Assembly (NCBI GenBank): GCA_021414085.1
Contig: JAIOPC010000014.1
Location: forward strand, 1 to 64,000
Direction of reading: 5' to 3'
DNA: 64,000 nt
Source of the DNA: Actinomycetes bacterium
GTDB lineage: Bacteria; Actinomycetota; Acidimicrobiia; Acidimicrobiales; Ilumatobacteraceae
Shown here piece after piece: positions 7,958-15,942 of the stretch (position 1 is the first letter of the stretch; each line of letters starts with the position of its first letter). The notes below the pieces were generated by a model, which was given only the letters and a program-made list of their open reading frames with translations, had not been told where the DNA came from and made no database searches. The translations under genes and the position numbers were made by a program.

Positions 7958-8995
7958 TCAGGCGACGGCTGCCTCGATGAGGCTGAATGTTTTCTCGTTG
8001 TTGTTGAGCTCGGCGAGGACGCCCAATGGGAGGATCCATTGCGGATCGGTGTGTCCGAAATCCATGTTGGTCACGATGGAGAGATCTTTGGCCCCGAATT
8101 GGCCGACGACGGTGTCGATGATCATTTGGTCGAGCTCGACCTTCTCCGCATCGGAGTAGCCGCGGGCGCGTCCGAAGAGGAGCCCGGCCGCTCGTTCGAA
8201 CACGCCTTGGATTCCGTAATTGAACAACCAGTAGCGAACCTGATCGATCGATGGCTTTTCCTCGGACGTCTCAAGAAACAGAATCCGGTCATTCCAGAAG
8301 TCTGCGACAGGCCAGAAGCGGGAACCCTTCAGAAACTCGAGCACCTCGACACAACCTCCAAACAGCCTCCCGGTTGCAACACCCGAACCGTTCAACCAGT
8401 GCCATCCACCATTTGGCCGTAACTCGCCGACGCTGTCGATATTGCGAGGGTCGTTCCAATCCGCGTACGAGTCAACCCACTGTGAGTAGGGCTGATAACT
8501 GAACCTTTCGGTCGGTTCAAACAGCATCGCCTTGATGTGCGTCGCCGCCTGAGGAAAGTGCCGGAGTTGTGCCATCCCGGCCATCACCGCGGGCCCGTGG
8601 AACGTCACGAGACCCAGGTTGTGGCAGAACACCAGTTGCGTAACGGTGTCCGAGTAACCCATCAAGACCTTCGGGCTAGCCCGAATCAGTTCCGCATCGA
8701 GGTACGGCAGGATGAGGGCCGAGTCGTCACCGCCAATCGAAGCAATAATCGCTGAGACCGATTCGTCTGCGAAGGCGGCGTTGAGGTCCGCCGCTCGCGA
8801 CCTCGGGTCGCTTCCCGACGTCCCAGATCCGAGCCGAGTTGTCGGGCTTTCCTTGATCCGGAGACCTAGCTGGTCAGTCAAGGTCTGCAGACCCGCATTG
8901 AACACGTGTGGAAAGACTGCCGGCCCACCCCACGACATCGACACCACCGACACCGCGTCGCCCTCGTGCAATCGTTCGGGCCGGGTGAACTCCAT
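7958..8995 (-). CDS. S66 family serine peptidase, MccF/LD-carboxypeptidase type
   Basis: 345 residues. The family triad is visible: nucleophile Ser115 in MGYSDTV, Glu217 in GGCVEVLEFL and His315 in NMDFGHTDP. Typical S66 segments (IASIGGDDS, TFHGPAVM) are present. Members include LD-carboxypeptidase, which trims muropeptides, and MccF, which inactivates the peptide-nucleotide antibiotic microcin C by cleaving its acyl-sulfamoyl adenylate. The nucleophile position and overall length favour the MccF-like branch. It follows the permease genes by 42 nt in the same operon, so its substrate is probably a peptide taken up by that transporter. Whether it recycles cell wall or gives immunity cannot be decided from sequence. 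Confidence 0.88.
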   Translation of the reverse strand: MEFTRPERLHEGDAVSVVSMSWGGPAVFPHVFNAGLQTLTDQLGLRIKESPTTRLGSGTSGSDPRSRAADLNAAFADESVSAIIASIGGDDSALILPYLDAELIRASPKVLMGYSDTVTQLVFCHNLGLVTFHGPAVMAGMAQLRHFPQAATHIKAMLFEPTERFSYQPYSQWVDSYADWNDPRNIDSVGELRPNGGWHWLNGSGVATGRLFGGCVEVLEFLKGSRFWPVADFWNDRILFLETSEEKPSIDQVRYWLFNYGIQGVFERAAGLLFGRARGYSDAEKVELDQMIIDTVVGQFGAKDLSIVTNMDFGHTDPQWILPLGVLAELNNNEKTFSLIEAAVA

Positions 8996-9037
8996 TCGCC
9001 AAGTCTTGCTCGTAGCGACGGCTTTCGGTAGTGCTCG

Positions 9038-9928
9038 TTAGCTCGCGTCGATCTCTCGCCCCGCGGGTCCCTGCGCGATCGCGTCCCCGAGCAGCAAGAA
9101 ACCCGCAACAGCGGCTGACAAGAACACGCTGGGCAGGATGAGAAGGTGAGGTGACCGCGAGTAGTAGGTCTGCGCGTCGTCCATCATTTGTCCCCACGAC
9201 ACGACCGATCCCGCCACGGCGAACCCAAGGTACGACAGCACCGCCTCGGCACCGATCAAGAGCCCGACCAAGGACGCGGTATAGGCGGCGACTGGTGGGA
9301 GCGCGTTTGGCACGACGTGCCGAAGGCAGATGCGCACGTCGGTCGCGCCCACTGCCCGCGCCGCTTCGATGTACGACTCTGTGCGAATCGACCGAGTAGC
9401 AGCGCGGCTGATGCGTGCGACTGTTGGCCAGAGCAGCACGGTGAAGGCCACGACCGTGGTCGTCGCCGACCGTTGACCTGGGACCAGCACGGCGAGGATC
9501 AGGATCATGCCGACCACGAGGGGAATGCCGAGAACGACGTCACCGGTGCGTCGCACGATCGCATCCACCCAGCCACCACGCCAGCCAGCAGCTACGCCGA
9601 CGCTCATGCCCACAAGTGCGATGAGTACCGCCGCGCCAACCCCAACGATGAGCGAGTGGCGTGCACCGTAAATGACGCGGCTGAACTCATCGCACCCTTG
9701 GCGGTCGGTGCCGAACCAATGGTTGGCGTTCGGTGCCAGTCGATCCTGATACGACCCGTCCTCCGCCCGCAGCGCACAATCCGTCGGCGATGGAGATCCT
9801 GGGGCGAACGCGACGACCAACTGCGGTGCGACGGCACAGATGCCGACGAACGACAAGAGCCACAACGCCATGCGGAGTCCGAAGCGTCCCGCGAGTCGCC
9901 CCCGCCCGAACAGCGAAGCGCCGTTCAT
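9038..9928 (-). CDS. Peptide ABC transporter permease, DppC/OppC type
   Basis: 296 residues with about six membrane segments. The N-terminal motif region (GTDRQGCDEFSRVIYGARHSL) is the GTDxxGRDxxSRxxxGAR signature of DppC-type permeases with small changes. The EAA loop (EAARAVGATDVRICLRHVVPNALPP, split here from residue about 195) couples to the ATPase. Its ATG overlaps the stop of the upstream permease by 4 nt (ATGA), a sign of translational coupling. It would form a heterodimer with the DppB-like partner. No ATPase gene (DppD/DppF type) is found in this operon, so a distant ATPase must serve it. Confidence 0.92.
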   Translation of the reverse strand: MNGASLFGRGRLAGRFGLRMALWLLSFVGICAVAPQLVVAFAPGSPSPTDCALRAEDGSYQDRLAPNANHWFGTDRQGCDEFSRVIYGARHSLIVGVGAAVLIALVGMSVGVAAGWRGGWVDAIVRRTGDVVLGIPLVVGMILILAVLVPGQRSATTTVVAFTVLLWPTVARISRAATRSIRTESYIEAARAVGATDVRICLRHVVPNALPPVAAYTASLVGLLIGAEAVLSYLGFAVAGSVVSWGQMMDDAQTYYSRSPHLLILPSVFLSAAVAGFLLLGDAIAQGPAGREIDAS

Positions 9929-10854
9929 GAGCTCCGCTCGATTCTTGGGTCGAGTGCCATCGTGGCTACGTCCGTCAGCAAATCCACCAGCAGGTAGACG
10001 GCGATGATCGCCATCGTGAAGCCGATGATTGTTGCGTTGTCGCGTTGGCTGATTGCTTGCGCAATTGCTCGCCCCACTCCCGGCAAGTTGAAGACGCGTT
10101 CAACCACAATGGCTCCACCGACGAGCGCCCCAATTTCGAGCCCGACGAACGAGACGAACGGCACCGAACCATTGCGCACGACATGCCGACGGAGGATGGC
10201 AGCCTCGGTGATGCCCTTCCCGCGCGCTGTGCGAGTGTGCGGAGCGCGCAGTTGCGTGATCGACTCGGCGCGCACCAATCGGACGGCGATGGCTATGCCC
10301 GGGAGCGCAAGCGTGAGCGCCGGCAAGACGTAGCTGAAGATTCCATTCCGCGTGCCGGCGACCGGCAACCATCGAAGATCGATGCCGAACAAGTCCTGAG
10401 TGAGCGATCCCACAACGAACAGCGGCACTGATAACCCGATGGTGCAGACGGCGAGCACAGCATTGTCCGAGCGCTGGCCGCTGCGCCGGGCCACGCTTGC
10501 ACCAACAACCAGGCCGAGTACAACTTCGATCACCACGGTGAGAACGACGAGCGTCAGGGTGACCGGCAGGGCCTCTTGCATCATGTCGGACACCGGTCGC
10601 CGCGCGACGAACGACTCACCTAGGTCGCCGCGGAAGAGTCGACCGAGCCAGCGGATGTATTGCTCCCACAATGGCTGATCCAGCCCGTAGCGGGCTCGAA
10701 TGGCCGACAGTGTGCTCGCCGTGACCTGCCGATGCCCGGCGATCGCGCGAGCGGGATCGCCGGGCAGGGCAAAGGTGATGATGAAGACGAGCACTGTCGA
10801 CGAAAGGAACGTGGCAACCGCTCCGGCTCCACGCCGCACGACAAACAGTGTCAT
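9925..10854 (-). CDS. Peptide ABC transporter permease, DppB/OppB type
   Basis: 309 residues. It starts with the usual first helix after MTLFVVRRGAG, followed by FALPGDPARAIAG and the family phrase RARYGLDQPLWEQYIRWL, then FRGDLGESF. The C-terminal half holds the coupling loop and GGAIVVERVFNLPGVGRAI, a strong DppB signature. Six membrane segments are expected. It begins 6 nt after the stop of the lipoprotein gene and overlaps the DppC-like gene by 4 nt. With that partner and the lipoprotein it forms the membrane and capture parts of a di- or oligopeptide importer. Confidence 0.93.
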   Translation of the reverse strand: MTLFVVRRGAGAVATFLSSTVLVFIITFALPGDPARAIAGHRQVTASTLSAIRARYGLDQPLWEQYIRWLGRLFRGDLGESFVARRPVSDMMQEALPVTLTLVVLTVVIEVVLGLVVGASVARRSGQRSDNAVLAVCTIGLSVPLFVVGSLTQDLFGIDLRWLPVAGTRNGIFSYVLPALTLALPGIAIAVRLVRAESITQLRAPHTRTARGKGITEAAILRRHVVRNGSVPFVSFVGLEIGALVGGAIVVERVFNLPGVGRAIAQAISQRDNATIIGFTMAIIAVYLLVDLLTDVATMALDPRIERSS

Positions 10855-10860
10855 TGGTGA

Positions 10861-12510
10861 TCAGGACGCTGGCGCGACCAACTCCAGCCTCCAGAGGGAA
10901 CCGGCATCAACCACAACATTGGTGAGCTTGGTGCTGTGAACTCCGACGTCATCGGAGAATGTCACCGGCGCAAGCGGCATCGCCGACTCGACGATCCGCT
11001 GCGCCTCGCCGAGGTACGGCAGGCCGGCGGCTTCATCCGCAGCCTCGCGGGTCAGGCGAAGCTGTTCGTCGAAATCTGCGTCGGCATACCCGAAGTTGTT
11101 CACGCCCGAAGTGGATTCGAACAGTGGCGACAAGAAGCTGTAGCCCGATGGGTAATCCCACACCCATGAAAGCTCGAACGGGCCGACCGGCTTGCCTGGA
11201 GCGGTCTCGTCGAGGAACTGACCGAACTCAAAGCTCCGAACCTCGATTTCGATACCGAACAGTTCTCGCCAAGAGTTGAGGATCGGGTCGAGGCTTGCCG
11301 TGCCGTCGTCGGAAATGTTGTACACGACGATCGAGTTGCCAGGCACTCCGCCTGCGTCTTCGAACAGCTGCTTGGCCCGCTCCGGATCGTACGTACACGC
11401 ATCGCAAACACCCTGCAAGGCGCCCGGCGCAAGCGACGGAACCATGCCAGTTGCTGGCGACGCAGTGCCCTCGTACACGCGATCCGCAATCGCCTGGCGG
11501 TCGATGGCCAGCGAGAAAGCGAGGCGTATGTCGGGATTGTCGAACGGGGCAACGTTGCTCGGAAAGCCGATGTAGCTCAGCAACGCCGCGTGTGTGACGA
11601 CGAAACTATCCGGGTATGCCTCGCGTGCTGGGGCGAGGGCTTCGGGTGGAAGCGTGCGCGCGATGTCAATGGCGTCAGCTTCGAAGTCCTTGTACGCCGT
11701 GAGTGTGTCGCTATAGATGCGGAACTCAATGCTGTCGGCCCGACCGGGCGTGCCGGAGTAGTGCGGGTTGCGAACAACAGTGATGCTCTCGTTGTGCTGC
11801 CACGGCTCGGCCACCATGTATGGCCCGTTGCCGATCGGCGCATCGAGGAACGCGGCGGCAGATTCCTCGGTGGCTACAAAGTCCGCAGGCAGTGGCGCGA
11901 AGATTGGGTAGGTCAGCACCTTCGGAAGTAGCGCGAACGGTCCATCCGTCGTCACCGTGAGCGTGTGATCATCAACCGCCGCCACGCCCGACACGGGCAC
12001 GTCGCCGATCGCTCCGCTCGGTTCTGCCTCGAGAACATCGGCCCAACCCGCGATTGGGTAACCCTGGTACGACGGGACCGCCGCGAGATCGGGGTCGGCG
12101 GAGCGCGCGAAAGCGAACTCGAAGTCTGCGGCCACGACCGGACGCCCATCGGAGTAGGCGGCGTCGGGATTGAGCAGGAAGGTCCAGGTGACTCCGTCGT
12201 CTCCCAACGACCACTCCGTGGCTACGCCCGGAGCTAGCTGCAGGTCGGGCGTAAGGGTGACCAGGGTTTCCACGAGCAAGCGCGTCACCTGGGCGCCCTC
12301 AATGTCGGCGTTCAGAGCGGGGTCGATCGAACTCGGTTCCGAGATGGAAACCGAGAACGAAAACGGCTCCTCGGGTGACTGTGATGACGAAGAGCTGTCC
12401 GGAGATGGGTCGCTCGAGTCGGAATCGCTGCACGCCGCAGGGGCGAAAACAGCGAATCCGATCCCCAGCGCCATCGTGGTGATGGAAAGGGGTCGGGTAC
12501 TGGATCTCAT
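10861..12510 (-). CDS. Extracellular solute-binding lipoprotein, family 5 (peptide-binding)
   Basis: 549 residues from the ATG at 12510. This start is chosen because GGAG lies 8 nt upstream and the protein then opens with a compact lipoprotein signal peptide ending in APAAC followed by a Ser/Asp-rich linker. The longer GTG start at 12549 would put extra residues before the signal. The SBP_bac_5 pattern is clear (LVETLVTLTPD, TWTFLLNPDAAYSDGRPVVAADF, GNGPYMV, RLAFSLAIDRQAI). Members bind di- and oligopeptides or nickel outside the membrane and deliver them to DppBC-type permeases, here encoded 6 nt downstream. Expression probably depends on the SARP-like repeats at 12562-12605. Confidence 0.92.
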   Translation of the reverse strand: MRSSTRPLSITTMALGIGFAVFAPAACSDSDSSDPSPDSSSSSQSPEEPFSFSVSISEPSSIDPALNADIEGAQVTRLLVETLVTLTPDLQLAPGVATEWSLGDDGVTWTFLLNPDAAYSDGRPVVAADFEFAFARSADPDLAAVPSYQGYPIAGWADVLEAEPSGAIGDVPVSGVAAVDDHTLTVTTDGPFALLPKVLTYPIFAPLPADFVATEESAAAFLDAPIGNGPYMVAEPWQHNESITVVRNPHYSGTPGRADSIEFRIYSDTLTAYKDFEADAIDIARTLPPEALAPAREAYPDSFVVTHAALLSYIGFPSNVAPFDNPDIRLAFSLAIDRQAIADRVYEGTASPATGMVPSLAPGALQGVCDACTYDPERAKQLFEDAGGVPGNSIVVYNISDDGTASLDPILNSWRELFGIEIEVRSFEFGQFLDETAPGKPVGPFELSWVWDYPSGYSFLSPLFESTSGVNNFGYADADFDEQLRLTREAADEAAGLPYLGEAQRIVESAMPLAPVTFSDDVGVHSTKLTNVVVDAGSLWRLELVAPAS

Positions 12511-12520
12511 TTGTGTGTCT

Positions 12521-12554
12521 CCAATGTGAGGTGGCTGTTGCCCGCTCACATTGG
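12521..12554. promoter_or_regulatory. 10-bp perfect inverted repeat upstream of the lipoprotein gene
   Basis: CCAATGTGAG at 12521-12530 is the exact reverse complement of CTCACATTGG at 12545-12554, with a 14-nt spacer. It lies between the 11-bp direct repeats and the ribosome site of the lipoprotein gene. It could be a dimeric repressor or activator site overlapping the promoter, or a 5' leader hairpin. No protein is known to bind it. Confidence 0.6.
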
Positions 12555-12561
12555 AAGATCC

Positions 12562-12605
12562 CGCTGAAGACTCGCTGAAGACTCGCTGAAGACTCGTTGA
12601 AGACC
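12562..12605. promoter_or_regulatory. Four tandem 11-bp direct repeats, SARP-type operator candidate
   Basis: Units at 12562-12572, 12573-12583 and 12584-12594 are identical (CGCTGAAGACT); the fourth at 12595-12605 differs at two positions. On the transcribed minus strand each reads AGTCTTCAGCG. SARP activators such as ActII-ORF4 and DnrI bind heptamers spaced 11 bp (or 22 bp) apart just upstream of -10. Here the repeats sit in the 101-nt gap between a SARP gene and the transporter operon, and a weak hexamer CAATGT lies exactly 8 nt after the last unit. The binding role is inferred. Confidence 0.7.
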
Positions 12606-12611
12606 GACTTC

Positions 12612-15600
12612 TCAGATGTCGCGCAACGCGTTGAGGAGCGCTGGCACTTCCGCCGGCGACACGCGACCCTCGCGAACGTCTCTCGGCAAGCTACGTAACT
12701 GTTCTGCGGCCTGCGCTGAAAGAGTCTGCAGCACGTCCTCAAGCATGTCGGCCATCTGGTCGAGCAACCTGGTTTGGGCGTACGCCTTTACCGCTTCGAG
12801 CATGAGTGCGCGTGCTGCCTTCTGGTCGCCCTCCGCGAGTGCGATGACGCCGTGTGCGTGGGCGGCTTGGCCGATTTCCCCGGGCTCCGGAGTTTTGCGG
12901 GCAAGCTCGCTCACCACGAGTGCGTGCTCCCGAGCGGCATCGAGATCGCCAAGCTTGGCGCACACAACGGCCAACCGTGCGCGGTCGACGAGGGCATCGC
13001 GCCAATCGCCGTATTGGTTTCCTAAGACGAGTGAGCGCTCGAAACATTCGCGGGCTGTGCCAAAGTCGTTCTTTCGCTGGGCCGCCCATCCTTTTCCGAA
13101 CCATCCGAACGCCATGGCTAGCGGCAACTCAAGACGCTCGGCGATACGCATTGCTAGGTCGATACCTGCAAGTGCCCCATCGATGTCGCCGGCACTCAGC
13201 CGCAATCGGCCTTGCTGGTATTGCATCAAGGCTGCAGTGGCCCCGTATAGCTCGCGTGACCGAAGGCGGGGTGCGAGAAGCTCTTGTGCCTCGTCGAATC
13301 GCCGCTCGCGTAGCAATAGCCACGCGTACGAGTTCACTGCGTAACCGGCGCGTCGCCAATGCCCGATCCCCTCCAAACGAGCGATCGCTGACTGGAAAGT
13401 CGCCTCCAGGCGCGTGTCAGCCTCGGTGACCAACAGGTCGCCGATCACGAACTCGGCGAACCCGATTGCGGCATCGTCCGAAAGCCGTGTCGCCAATTCG
13501 AGCGCTTCGTTCGCTCGCTCGCGCGCCAAGAACGGTGGGCCGTCGGGGCGGAACGCGGCGATGAGGAGCACGGCGAGTCGGACAGTCGGCTCGAGGTCGC
13601 TATAGGTCAACAGGAGATCGAGCCACGATCCGAGTTCCTTGATTGGGCAGGCCTCGCGCCACAGCAAAGGGCCCGGTGCGCTCACCAACTCGGCCAGCTT
13701 CGTGTGTGAGTTCGCCGACTCGAAGAACTGATACGCAGCTCGCAGGTTTGCCGCTTCAACTTGTATCGAATGAAAAGCTTCAGCAGAATCCAACCCCTCG
13801 CTGATCACCGCCATCCGCCGACCGAAGTCGATCATGTACTCCGCGTGCCGTCGTCGAGCTTCGTTCTGCTCGTGCTCGTCAAGCTGATCGACCGCGAACG
13901 CCTTCACCGTCTCAAGCAGCAGGTATCGCGGGTGTCGACCCGCCCGTTCGACCGAGATAAGTGAGGCAGCAACAGATGTGTCCAGTACGTCAACCACGGG
14001 CAGACCGTCAAGCATCCCATTAGGGTCCGAACAGACCGCCAAGACCGCGCCGAGGGTTGCCCCGCCTTCGAACACGGAAAGGCGCCGAATCAGTTTCTGA
14101 CCGCTTGCCGACAGTAGGTCGTAACTCCATTGGACCGTGCTGTACAAGCTTCGCCGGCGATCGATGACGGTGCGATTCTCCAACTGCAGCACACCTTTGG
14201 CACCGAGTTGGCCGAGGATGTCTCTGGCGGACATCGACGCGAGGCGGGCGGCGACCAACTCGATGCCGAGCGGCAAGTGATCGACCGCGACACAGAGCGC
14301 AACTTCGTCGGCCGCCGCCTCGCCGGTGGTTGTGGCGCCACCGCGCCTGGCGCGCCGCGTGAGCAGAGCAACTGCATCATCTGACTGCAATGGCGGCAGC
14401 ACAATCGCCACTTCGTCCGGTAAGGCGAGGCGCTCGCGACTGGTTGCCAGGATTCTTACGCCCGGGCAGGAGCCAAGAATCCTTTCGATCGACTCCGCAG
14501 CATGGACAATGACATGCTCGCAATTGTCAATGGCCAGCAAGAGCTCGGTATCGGCGAGCAGCGAGACAACCGCTTGCAGCGTCGCTACGTCATCGCCGGT
14601 GCGCATCCCGAGTGCTGTACCGATAGTGGTGGCGACGAGCGTTCCATCGAGGACGTTGCTCAGATCCACAAACCAGACACCGTCGGGGTACGTCTCGGTG
14701 AGCGCTGACGCAACGTTCACGGCGATCGAGGTCTTTCCGATGCCGCCAGGCCCGACGAGCGTGACCAGGCGGTTCTCGAGGCACCGTTGCAAAGCTTCTT
14801 CCAACAACTCGTCGCGACCCGTCAGTTCCTTGGTGGCAGGCAGTCGTCGACCAGGACCGTTCAGGCGTGCGGGCAAAGCAGCTGTTGGCGCGGCGTCGAG
14901 CGAACCGTCTTGATCGAGAATCGACGTCTCCAACTCGACGATGGCGGCGCACGGTCGCACGCCGATCTCGTCGCGAAGCGTGCGACGTAGATCAGCCAGC
15001 CGCGCTAACGCGTCGGCCTGGCGACCGCAGCGGTACAAAGCAAGTATCAGTCGTTGCCACAGCGTCTCTCGGTACGGCCAGTGCGCCACCCAGTCCTCGA
15101 GTGGGGGAACCACTGAACTGGCACGTCCGCAAGCGATTTCGGCGTCGGCCCACAATTCGACAAGGTCGAGTCGTTGGTCGGCGAGGCGGGTGACAACCGG
15201 TGCCGCGAACGGAGCGTCGCTGAGCCCACTGAGTGCATCACCTCTCCAGAGTTGAAGTCCTGCATTGGCCGATCGCGCGGCTTCGACGGCGTCGCCATCG
15301 GCGAGACATCGCCGAGTGTCTGCCACCAGTTGAGCGAATTGCAAGGCGTCCACCGCATCTGGCTCGAGGCTCAGCATGTAACCGGGCGCCCGCGTGACGA
15401 TCACGTCTCCGGAACCGTGCTGGGCGATGGCCTGACGCAACTGCGAGACCTGCACCTGAAGGTTCGACCGCACGGTGCGCGGCGCGTCGTCACCCCAGAT
15501 CCCGTCGATCAAGCGATCAATCGAGACGACTCGACCCGCTTCGAGCGCCAGCATCGCCAGTGCCGCGGCCTGCTTCGCGGGAAGCGGAACAGGGACACCA

Positions 15601-15680
15601 CCGACATTCAGCGCCACGGGACCGAGAATCGAGACAGCGACGCCAGATTTCGTTTTGCCCTTTGCCCCAGTCCGCGCCAC
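12612..15680 (-). CDS. AfsR/SARP-family transcriptional regulator (SARP2)
   Basis: 1022 residues from a GTG at 15680. It has the same order as SARP1: OmpR-type winged helix (SILGPVALNVG, VRSNLQVQVSQLRQAI), BTAD region, P-loop GPGGIGKTS near residue 306, Walker B LLLAIDNCEHV, and a long helical TPR-like tail. The DNA-binding third is very similar to SARP1, while the tails differ more, which suggests shared or overlapping operators and different signals. It heads the minus-strand string and its stop is 6 nt from the 11-bp repeats in front of the lipoprotein gene, so it likely activates that operon. There is no Shine-Dalgarno site; a TACGCT box lies 6 nt before the start. Confidence 0.93.
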   Translation of the reverse strand: MARTGAKGKTKSGVAVSILGPVALNVGGVPVPLPAKQAAALAMLALEAGRVVSIDRLIDGIWGDDAPRTVRSNLQVQVSQLRQAIAQHGSGDVIVTRAPGYMLSLEPDAVDALQFAQLVADTRRCLADGDAVEAARSANAGLQLWRGDALSGLSDAPFAAPVVTRLADQRLDLVELWADAEIACGRASSVVPPLEDWVAHWPYRETLWQRLILALYRCGRQADALARLADLRRTLRDEIGVRPCAAIVELETSILDQDGSLDAAPTAALPARLNGPGRRLPATKELTGRDELLEEALQRCLENRLVTLVGPGGIGKTSIAVNVASALTETYPDGVWFVDLSNVLDGTLVATTIGTALGMRTGDDVATLQAVVSLLADTELLLAIDNCEHVIVHAAESIERILGSCPGVRILATSRERLALPDEVAIVLPPLQSDDAVALLTRRARRGGATTTGEAAADEVALCVAVDHLPLGIELVAARLASMSARDILGQLGAKGVLQLENRTVIDRRRSLYSTVQWSYDLLSASGQKLIRRLSVFEGGATLGAVLAVCSDPNGMLDGLPVVDVLDTSVAASLISVERAGRHPRYLLLETVKAFAVDQLDEHEQNEARRRHAEYMIDFGRRMAVISEGLDSAEAFHSIQVEAANLRAAYQFFESANSHTKLAELVSAPGPLLWREACPIKELGSWLDLLLTYSDLEPTVRLAVLLIAAFRPDGPPFLARERANEALELATRLSDDAAIGFAEFVIGDLLVTEADTRLEATFQSAIARLEGIGHWRRAGYAVNSYAWLLLRERRFDEAQELLAPRLRSRELYGATAALMQYQQGRLRLSAGDIDGALAGIDLAMRIAERLELPLAMAFGWFGKGWAAQRKNDFGTARECFERSLVLGNQYGDWRDALVDRARLAVVCAKLGDLDAAREHALVVSELARKTPEPGEIGQAAHAHGVIALAEGDQKAARALMLEAVKAYAQTRLLDQMADMLEDVLQTLSAQAAEQLRSLPRDVREGRVSPAEVPALLNALRDI

Positions 15681-15686
15681 GCCCGG

Positions 15687-15692
15687 AGCGTA
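15687..15692 (-). promoter_or_regulatory. Candidate leaderless -10 box (TACGCT) for SARP2
   Basis: On the minus strand TACGCT is followed by 6 nt and the GTG at 15680, and it is embedded in GGTTACGCTCC, which matches the SARP1 upstream sequence at 10 of 11 positions and at the same distance. No Shine-Dalgarno sequence is present. Confidence 0.45.
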
Positions 15693-15724
15693 ACCGTGAC
15701 CCCGTGATGGCGGCCTGCTGGTGG

Positions 15725-15752
15725 TTGCATCACTCCGCTACCCCGTTAGCCT
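15725..15752 (+). promoter_or_regulatory. Candidate promoter for rplJ-rplL
   Basis: TTGCAT (15725-15730), 16-nt spacer, TAGCCT (15747-15752). It lies in the only non-coding gap before the L10 leader and points toward rplJ, with transcription expected to start near 15759. Confidence 0.5.
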
Positions 15753-15759
15753 TTCCGCG

Positions 15760-15937
15760 ACAACTAAACCGGTCGCTCGCCGTAGACCGTTGGCCCCCGC
15801 TTCAAACCGGGATTAATGGGAACTCTCCCACCAGCCGAGGTGAATCTCGCCCGGAACGTTTTGCAGGTCTTCTCCTGCCGATCGCTCCTCGCGGTGTTCG
15901 CTGCAATGCGAGCACCCCGAGTCGAAGCGAAAGGAGG
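15760..15937 (+). ncRNA. Ribosomal protein L10 leader (autoregulatory mRNA element)
   Basis: The stretch 15780-15845 carries features of the L10-binding leader: a GTAGACCGTTGG block, TTAAT followed by a G-rich stretch, and CCAGCCGAGGTG. Two more hairpins follow: GCAGG/CCTGC around TCTTCT (15863-15878), and a 14-bp imperfect stem 15888-15901 / 15908-15921 that ends 8 nt before the strong ribosome site AAAGGAGG (15930-15937). In this known system L10-(L12)4 binds the leader and represses rplJL. Exact boundaries are estimated. Confidence 0.7.
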
Positions 15938-15942
15938 TGTAC

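Noticed and set aside
12511-12549. GTG start at 12549 for the peptide-binding lipoprotein.
   Set aside because: The ATG at 12510 has a better ribosome site and gives a proper lipoprotein signal peptide; the longer form starts within the palindrome.
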